This document shows, one piece after another, positions 6,062 to 10,266 of a stretch of 10,266 nucleotides of DNA. Position 1 is the first letter of the stretch; every line of letters begins with the position of its first letter. The translations under genes and the position numbers were made by a program. The DNA is taken from positions 1-10,266 of the forward strand of contig MNUP01000100.1 of assembly GCA_001871075.1 (NCBI GenBank), given 5' to 3'. Under the pieces are notes generated by a model, which ran no database searches, was not told where the DNA came from, and saw only the letters and a list, made by a program, of their open reading frames with translations. The DNA is from Candidatus Desantisbacteria bacterium CG1_02_49_89. GTDB lineage: Bacteria > Desantisbacteria > UBA1551.

Positions 6062-7041
6062 TTTTCCTCTCCGGAGAATATTTTTTTGTGCTGCTCCCGC
6101 CATTCTATAAGGTTTTTCAGGCCTTGCTTCAGGCCGGTCTTCGCTTTGAAACCCAGTTCTTTCTCCGCTTTTTCGGTCGAGCCGATCCTGTGCGTGACAA
6201 AGGTCTTTCCTTCCGGCTCGTACTGTATCCTGAGCTTTGACCCGGTCATCTCAAGGAGCAGTTCGCAGATCTCCTTTATGGTGGTCCTGGTGCCGCTGCC
6301 CACGTTGTAAAAAGAATCCGACGCGCCGGACTTAAGCGCGCACACGTTCGCCCTCGCCGTGTCCCCGACGTAAATAAAATCGTAGGACTGCGAACCGTCA
6401 CCATAAAGTATCGGCGGCTGGCCTTTGTCTATCCTGTCAAGGATCTTCATTATGACCGCAACGTACGCGCCCTTGTAATCCTGCCTGTCCCCGTAAACGT
6501 TCATGTAGCGCAGGCCTGCGTAATTCAGGCCGTACCTTTCGTTGAACGCCCGGCACATATGCTCGCCGGCTATCTTCGTGGCCCCGTAGAAGGTCCGGTT
6601 ATTATAAGGATGCTCTTCGGTCATGGGTATCTGCAGGGCGTTGCCGTACACGGAAGCCGATGATGAATAGACCAGCCTTTTGACCTTATGCTTCACGCAC
6701 GCCTCGAGCACGTTGAACGTGCCCTTGATGTTCACTTCGAACGCGGCCCTGGGGAATTCGTAGCACTGCAGCAGCCAGAGCGCGGCAAGGTGTATGACAT
6801 AGTCGGTCCCCTGCATCGCGGAATCCAGGATATCCACCTGGGTTATATCCCCGCCTATCTCGAAGACCCTGACCCTGGGATCTTTCAGGGCGTTTTCCAG
6901 GTTGTAGAACGTTCCCCTGCAGAAATTGTCATATACCACGATCTCTTTAACCTCTTCCTTCAGGAGCTCCTCGACTACGTGCGAACCTATGAAACCGGCA
7001 CCGCCTACAACAAGTATCCTGCTTCCCTTTATATCAGTCAT
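6058..7041 (-). CDS. NAD-dependent NDP-sugar epimerase/dehydratase (extended SDR)
   Basis: This 327-residue extended short-chain dehydrogenase acts on a nucleotide sugar, like GalE and its relatives. It has the Rossmann motif GGAGFIGS (13-20), HLAA (84-87), YSSSASVYG (125-133) with the catalytic serine, and YGATK (152-156) giving the YxxxK pair Tyr152/Lys156. GLRYMNVYG (176-184) and YGDGSQSYDFIYVGD follow, as in C4-epimerases and 4,6-dehydratases. The segment after HLAA, LWLLQCYEFPRAAFEVN, is unlike classical GalE and may shape a different sugar pocket. I place the start at ATG 7041: AGGGAG (7053-7048) is 6 bases before it but directly abuts the alternative ATG at 7047, which overlaps the previous stop as ATGA. 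The stop overlaps the next aminotransferase start. The exact sugar cannot be assigned from sequence. Confidence 0.93.
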   Translation of the reverse strand: MTDIKGSRILVVGGAGFIGSHVVEELLKEEVKEIVVYDNFCRGTFYNLENALKDPRVRVFEIGGDITQVDILDSAMQGTDYVIHLAALWLLQCYEFPRAAFEVNIKGTFNVLEACVKHKVKRLVYSSSASVYGNALQIPMTEEHPYNNRTFYGATKIAGEHMCRAFNERYGLNYAGLRYMNVYGDRQDYKGAYVAVIMKILDRIDKGQPPILYGDGSQSYDFIYVGDTARANVCALKSGASDSFYNVGSGTRTTIKEICELLLEMTGSKLRIQYEPEGKTFVTHRIGSTEKAEKELGFKAKTGLKQGLKNLIEWREQHKKIFSGEEK

Positions 7042-7043
7042 TT

Positions 7044-8177
7044 TCATCTCCCTGTGAAAAATCCCTTTATGGCGTCGATCACCTCGTTTATTTCGTCCCT
7101 GAAAAGCGGCTCTATCGGAAGGCTTAACACCTCTTTGGTCGCCTTTTCCGCCTGGTCCAGGCTTCCGGACACCTCTGCCCTGCCTTCGAATACCTTCATG
7201 CCGCTGAGCGTGACCGGATAATACACCATGGAGCTTATGCCCTTTTCCTTCAGAAAAGCCTGCAGCTGATCCCTGCGCCCGCCGCTCACTTTAATGGTAT
7301 ACTGGTGGAACGTGTGGAAAGAGCCGGGAAGCGCTTCCGGGACCGAGATCCCTTCGATATCTTTTAATCCTTTGCTGTAGGTTTCCGCTATTTTCCTCCT
7401 GCGCGCGTTGAACTCATCTATGTATTTCATTTTCGCCAGAAGCACCGCGGCCTGGAGCGTGTCCAGCCTCGCGTTGTAACCCACGTGATCCACGTTATAC
7501 TTGTCCTTGCCGCCGTGTTTCAGGAGCATCCTCACTGATTCCGCTATGCCGTCATCCCCGGTCACGACCATGCCGCCGTCACCGAAAGAACCGAGGTTCT
7601 TGGAAGGGAAGAAGCTCAATGCCCCCGCGTCCCCTATCGAACCGAGTTTTTTGTCCTTCCACATGCTGCCGAAAGACTGGGCCGCATCTTCCAGGACAAA
7701 AAGGCCGCGCCCTGCCGCGATCCCGGTTATTTCATCCATATCGCATGCCTGGCCGTAAAGATGCACGGGTATTATACCTACCGCCCCCGGGCATTCCTTT
7801 ACGCGCGCCGGGTCTATGTTGAAGGTCCGCGGATCGATATCCACGAAAACAGGGGTGGCGCCGCTCCTCAGTATCGCGTCAGCAGTGGCGACGAACGTGA
7901 AAGGCGTGGTTATGATCCTGTCTTTCTTGTCGAAGAACTCCCTGCCCTTCTTTTTCATTGCCATGGCCCGCAGCGAAAGCACCAGGGCGTCGGTCCCGGA
8001 AGAAACGCCAACGCAGTGTTTCGCTCCGAGGTATTCCGCGACCTTCGCTTCCAGCTCTTTCACTTCCGGCCCCATGATCCAGGTCTGGTGCTCCAGGCAT
8101 TTTTTTATCGCGGCGTCTATATCCGCTTTCATATAACCGTATTCGAGCTTCAGGTCAAGCAGGTCTATCTTCTTCAT
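7044..8177 (-). CDS. wbpE: WbpE-like PLP-dependent UDP-3-keto-sugar aminotransferase
   Basis: This 377-residue DegT/DnrJ/EryC1/StrS-family enzyme starts with the typical IDLLDLKLEY. It carries SSGTDALVLSL (59-69), TTPFTFVATADAIL (90-103), IPVHLYGQACDM (136-147), VLEDAAQSFG (161-170, Asp164) and SFFPSKNLGSFGDGGM (188-203), with Lys193 the predicted PLP lysine. This motif set matches WbpE/WlbC enzymes, which aminate C3 of UDP-3-keto-GlcNAcA using glutamate. The nearby oxidoreductase and N-acetyltransferase are the expected preceding and following enzymes of that route, which strengthens the call. The ATG at 8177 has AGGGAGAAG upstream with normal spacing. A palindromic element (8197-8302) separates it from the acetyltransferase gene. 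Other C3- or C4-aminating relatives cannot be excluded without a phylogeny. Confidence 0.9.
   Translation of the reverse strand: MKKIDLLDLKLEYGYMKADIDAAIKKCLEHQTWIMGPEVKELEAKVAEYLGAKHCVGVSSGTDALVLSLRAMAMKKKGREFFDKKDRIITTPFTFVATADAILRSGATPVFVDIDPRTFNIDPARVKECPGAVGIIPVHLYGQACDMDEITGIAAGRGLFVLEDAAQSFGSMWKDKKLGSIGDAGALSFFPSKNLGSFGDGGMVVTGDDGIAESVRMLLKHGGKDKYNVDHVGYNARLDTLQAAVLLAKMKYIDEFNARRRKIAETYSKGLKDIEGISVPEALPGSFHTFHQYTIKVSGGRRDQLQAFLKEKGISSMVYYPVTLSGMKVFEGRAEVSGSLDQAEKATKEVLSLPIEPLFRDEINEVIDAIKGFFTGR
7048..7053 (-). promoter_or_regulatory. Shine-Dalgarno AGGGAG deciding the epimerase start
   Basis: AGGGAG overlaps the last codons of the upstream aminotransferase. Two in-frame ATGs follow, at 7047 (zero spacing) and 7041 (6-base spacing). 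Normal SD geometry favours 7041. The difference is only two residues. Confidence 0.65.
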
Positions 8178-8196
8178 AACTTCTCCCTGGTATTTA

Positions 8197-8302
8197 TGTC
8201 ATTGCGAGGAGCTTAGCGACGAAGCAACCCCATTGAGATTGCTTCCCCGCCACGAATATTTCCTCCATAAAAATTGGCGGACAAAGGCGGGTCGCAATGA
8301 CA
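8197..8302. repeat. 106-base palindromic, MITE-like intergenic element
   Basis: The ends TGTCATTGCGA (8197-8207) and TCGCAATGACA (8292-8302) are perfect 11-base terminal inverted repeats. Inside are two more inverted pairs: GAAGCAA (8221-8227) with TTGCTTC (8239-8245), and CCGCCA (8247-8252) with TGGCGG (8275-8280). Repeats with a GTCATTGCGAGGAGC-type end are widely dispersed in many unrelated bacterial genomes. The element nearly fills the gap between the acetyltransferase stop and the aminotransferase ribosome-binding site and encodes no protein. I do not see an obvious target-site duplication. Confidence 0.85.
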
Positions 8303-8313
8303 AACGGTAACGA

Positions 8314-8883
8314 TCATTTCCTTATAAGGTTCTTGCCTTCGAGCGCGTATTGCTTTTTGCAACTTTCACACGTTCCTTTGTTATTGTCTAATCTTAGCGT
8401 CTCCCCGCATTCGCACACCCAGCCTATCCGCTTTGCCGGGACTCCCACGACAAGCGCGTAGTCAGGCACGTTATGCGTGACAACCGAGCCCGCGCCTATA
8501 AGCGCGTATCTTCCTATGGTATTCCCGCAGACTATGGTGGAATTCGCCCCTATTGTCGCGCCTTTCTTGACAAGCGTGGTCTTGAACTCGCTCTTTTTCT
8601 CTATGAAAGCCCTGGGATTTATAACGTTGGTGAACACGCATGAAGGCCCGCAGAACACGTCGTCTTCCAGTATAACCCCTTTATATAAGGAAACGTTGTT
8701 CTGCACCTTGCATCCGTTCCCCACGGTCACGTCAGGCCCTACCACCACATTCTGCCCGAACACGCAGTTCTCGCCTATAACGGTATTTTTAAGGACATGG
8801 CAGAAGTGCCATATCTTTGTTCCGGCGCCGATTTCCACGCCTTCATCCACGATGGACGACGGATGCACGAAATATTTTTCCAT
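8314..8883 (-). CDS. wbpD: WbpD/WlbB-like UDP-sugar 3-N-acetyltransferase with C-terminal zinc ribbon
   Basis: This 189-residue left-handed beta-helix enzyme transfers acetyl from acetyl-CoA to the 3-amino group of a UDP-amino-uronic acid. Hexapeptide turns run from FVHPSSIVDEGVEIGAG (5-21) through IGENCVFGQNVVVGP (36-50), VGNGCKVQNNVSLYKGV (54-70) and FCGPSCVFTNVINPRA (77-92; Asn86 may be the active-site asparagine). The helix ends with ALIGAGSVVTHNVPDYALVVGVPAKRIGWV (127-156). Residues 157-175 then form a CxC...CxxC tetrad (Cys157, 159, 172, 175) that should bind zinc; the core WbpD enzymes end before this. The ATG at 8883 is supported by an AGAGGA box 7 bases upstream. It lies between a Gfo/Idh/MocA oxidoreductase and a WbpE-like aminotransferase, the classic partners in UDP-2,3-diacetamido-glucuronate synthesis. 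The family call is strong; the exact substrate is inferred from context. Confidence 0.92.
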   Translation of the reverse strand: MEKYFVHPSSIVDEGVEIGAGTKIWHFCHVLKNTVIGENCVFGQNVVVGPDVTVGNGCKVQNNVSLYKGVILEDDVFCGPSCVFTNVINPRAFIEKKSEFKTTLVKKGATIGANSTIVCGNTIGRYALIGAGSVVTHNVPDYALVVGVPAKRIGWVCECGETLRLDNNKGTCESCKKQYALEGKNLIRK

Positions 8884-8941
8884 ATAACACTCCTCTGAAA
8901 TTAATTTACGCGAACCTGGCTTTTGTTTCGCAAATTATTGC

Positions 8942-8994
8942 TTTTTTAACCTTTTTAACCTTTAACTTTTAACCTTTAACCTTTAACCTTTAAC
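8942..8994. repeat. TTTAACC-type short tandem repeat (about eight units)
   Basis: The run consists of TTTAACC units with T-tract length variation: TTTTTTAACC, TTTTTAACC, TTTAAC, TTTTAACC, TTTAACC, TTTAACC, TTTAAC. On the transcribed minus strand it reads as GGTTAAA units. It lies 14 bases past the oxidoreductase stop and about 60 bases before the acetyltransferase start. The variable T-tracts suggest slippage. A role in transcription or mRNA structure is possible but not shown. Confidence 0.85.
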
Positions 8995-9008
8995 TGCATC
9001 AGCAGCGC

Positions 9009-10004
9009 TCACAGGCTGACCGGAACGCCTTGTTTCAGCGATCTCTGCGCCGCCTCAAGCAGTCTTGTGACCCTGAGCCCGTCTTTCCCGTCGCTCCTGG
9101 GCTGCCTTTTATTTTCTATGCAGTCGATAAAGTGCCTGCACTCGATAAGCAGCGGCTCTTTCATCTCGATCTTCGGGATGTATACGCTGCCGAACCTTAA
9201 CGTGAGGAATTCCCCGTACGACTGGTAAGACGTGTTTATGTCAGCGCCCTTGTCGTATATCTTCAGCTTTTCCTCGGCCTGCATGTCGTCGAATATAGCC
9301 ATTTTTTTGCTGCCCACGATCGTAAGCTCCCTTTTCTTGTTGGGATCAAGCCAGCTGAGGTGCACGTTCGCGATCCTTCCGTCCTTGTACCGCAGGTTGA
9401 CAAAAACCACATCCTCGATGCCGTCCTGCAGATACGATTCGCCGGTGGCGTAAACCTTGGTGACGCCCTCCCCGAGCAGGTACAGGATGACCGAAAGGTC
9501 GTGCGGCGCGAAACTCCAGAGCGCGTTCTCGTCCTGCCGGATCTTCCCAAGGTTAAGCCTTTGCGAATACACGTAATAGATCCTGCCCAGGTCCCCGCTG
9601 TCGATAAGCGATTTCAGCGCCTCTACCGCTGGATGGTATTCCATAAGGTGGCCCACCATGAGCCTCAGGTCCTTTTTTTCCGCGATACCGGTAAGCTCTT
9701 CCCCTTCAGCGGCGCTGAGGGTCATGGGTTTTTCGACGAACACGTGTTTTCCCGCTTCCAGCGCTTTTTTTGCCACCGCGTAATGCGTGATCGCCGGGGT
9801 CACGACCGCAACGCCGTCTACGTGAGAATCCTTTAAAATTTCCGCGTAATCGCCGCAGGTTTCGACGCCCTTATAAAGCTGCTTCATCCTGGCAAGCTGG
9901 CCAGGGTCTGAATCGCAGATAACCGCAAGGTTTCCGAGCTGGCTGAACACCCTCGCAAGGTTCTTGCCCCAGTAACCAACACCTATCAAAGCTATCTTTA
10001 CCAT
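9009..10004 (-). CDS. wbpB: Gfo/Idh/MocA-family NAD(P)-dependent sugar oxidoreductase (WbpB-like role)
   Basis: This 331-residue two-domain dehydrogenase has an N-terminal Rossmann fold with IGVGYWGKNLARVF (7-20) and the conserved VFVEKPM (88-94), whose Lys92 is part of the family active site. The C-terminal alpha/beta domain includes LWSFAPHDLSVILYLLG (162-178), where the PHD motif supplies a likely catalytic histidine (His168). LNLGKIRQDENALW just before it resembles oxidoreductases found beside WbpD/WbpE genes. The expected reaction is oxidation of the C3 hydroxyl of UDP-GlcNAc-uronate, giving the 3-keto substrate for the WbpE-like enzyme. The GYWGKN subgroup is not the same as classical WlbA, so the exact substrate is inferred from neighbours. 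The ATG at 10004 has GGAG 9 bases upstream. Only 18 bases separate it from the preceding gene, which implies the same transcript. Confidence 0.9.
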   Translation of the reverse strand: MVKIALIGVGYWGKNLARVFSQLGNLAVICDSDPGQLARMKQLYKGVETCGDYAEILKDSHVDGVAVVTPAITHYAVAKKALEAGKHVFVEKPMTLSAAEGEELTGIAEKKDLRLMVGHLMEYHPAVEALKSLIDSGDLGRIYYVYSQRLNLGKIRQDENALWSFAPHDLSVILYLLGEGVTKVYATGESYLQDGIEDVVFVNLRYKDGRIANVHLSWLDPNKKRELTIVGSKKMAIFDDMQAEEKLKIYDKGADINTSYQSYGEFLTLRFGSVYIPKIEMKEPLLIECRHFIDCIENKRQPRSDGKDGLRVTRLLEAAQRSLKQGVPVSL

Positions 10005-10022
10005 TTTTATTTACTCCACGTG

Positions 10023-10266
10023 TTAAAGAAAAGAAAGGTTGGCTAATTTCAGCAGGCTGTTCACTTTGCCTGATATTTTCCTGATCTCTTTTATCCTTTC
10101 CCTGTATGCCTGGTACGTCTTTTTTTCCTCTTCGGCCGTAAGCCCGGCTTCCGAGGAATTGAGCATTTTCTCCATTTCGTCCACCCCTTCCATTACATCG
10201 TCTATCTTCTGCCTGAGGCCTGTCTTGAGCTTGTTCGCTATGATCCTTCCCACGTCGCGGTTCGCC
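10023..10266 (-). CDS. C-terminal end of an unidentified helical protein (partial)
   Basis: The frame is open from the right edge to a TAA at 10025-10023, giving about 80 residues. The sequence is strongly charged and helical, with heptad-like hydrophobic spacing (for example LKTGLRQKIDDVMEGVDEM and ERIKEIRKISGKVNSLLKL), and probably forms a coiled coil or helical hairpin. I recognise no family. A GTG at 10253 could start a small 76-residue protein, but no Shine-Dalgarno box is visible before it, so I prefer the tail of a longer protein whose main domain lies outside the window. Its stop is 18 bases from the oxidoreductase start, so it should be in the same operon. Confidence 0.65.
   Translation of the reverse strand, partial: ANRDVGRIIANKLKTGLRQKIDDVMEGVDEMEKMLNSSEAGLTAEEEKKTYQAYRERIKEIRKISGKVNSLLKLANLSFL

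Noticed and set aside
6061-6103. Longer N-terminus for the second aminotransferase starting at 6103
   Set aside because: The extra 14 residues come from the epimerase coding region, do not match family N-termini, and the ATG at 6061 has both a Shine-Dalgarno box and a coupled ATGA junction.
5681-6310. Plus-strand open frame of 209 residues
   Set aside because: It is antisense to two clear enzymes, crosses their junction, and its product shows no recognisable family features. It reflects the codon bias of the minus-strand genes.
8884-8941. Promoter upstream of the WbpD-like gene (TTGCGA and TAAATT)
   Set aside because: The spacing is about 19 bases and both hexamers are poor matches, so it is not distinguishable from background in A/T-rich intergenic DNA.
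8942-8994. Possible CRISPR or telomere-like array
   Set aside because: Units are 6-10 bases with no spacers, and the run is only about 50 bases long between two operon genes. It is a simple tandem repeat.

Overview
The window is a dense, single-direction gene cluster. All ten supported coding regions lie on the minus strand, so transcription runs from high to low coordinates. The content is that of a surface-polysaccharide (O-antigen, capsule or exopolysaccharide) cluster that makes nucleotide sugars. Base composition is moderate, close to half G+C by eye, and start sites carry clear purine-rich Shine-Dalgarno sequences. The gaps hold several palindromic and short tandem repeats. Together these suggest a Gram-negative-like bacterium, perhaps an uncultured lineage such as Omnitrophota or a neighbouring phylum. 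That placement is an impression from gene style and repeats and is not proven; no rRNA or other marker gene is present.

Layout in transcription order: (1) the C-terminal end of an unidentified helical protein (right edge to 10023); (2) a Gfo/Idh/MocA-type NAD(P)-dependent sugar oxidoreductase (10004-9009); (3) a gap with a TTTAACC-type tandem repeat; (4) a left-handed beta-helix N-acetyltransferase of WbpD/WlbB type with a C-terminal zinc ribbon (8883-8314); (5) a palindromic repeat element (8302-8197); (6) a WbpE-like PLP aminotransferase (8177-7044); (7) an SDR-type NDP-sugar epimerase/dehydratase (7041-6058); (8) a second, different DegT-family aminotransferase (6061-4883); (9) a glutamine-dependent asparagine-synthase-like amidotransferase (4895-2880); (10) a 393-base gap packed with palindromes; (11) a second hexapeptide acyltransferase (2486-1878) whose last residues are encoded by palindromic repeats; (12) a gap with hairpins and an 18-base direct repeat; (13) a SAM methyltransferase (1726-638); (14) a radical SAM protein running off the left edge (641-1). 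Genes 6/7/8/9 and 13/14 are abutting or overlapping, mostly through ATGA junctions, so they are probably translationally coupled.

Working model (inference): the oxidoreductase, aminotransferase 6 and acetyltransferase 4 correspond to WbpB, WbpE and WbpD, which turn UDP-GlcNAcA into UDP-2,3-diacetamido-2,3-dideoxy-glucuronic acid. The 6-dehydrogenase (WbpA) and the 2-epimerase (WbpI) are not in this window. The epimerase and second aminotransferase would supply another amino sugar, the asparagine-synthase-like enzyme could convert a uronic acid to its uronamide, and the second acyltransferase, methyltransferase and radical SAM protein would add further decoration. No glycosyltransferase, flippase or polymerase is visible here.

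I see no new defence, mobile or RNA-guided system. The least ordinary feature is the non-coding architecture: composite palindromic elements sit inside the operon, share a short sequence module with each other, and in one place appear to have become the C-terminus of a protein.
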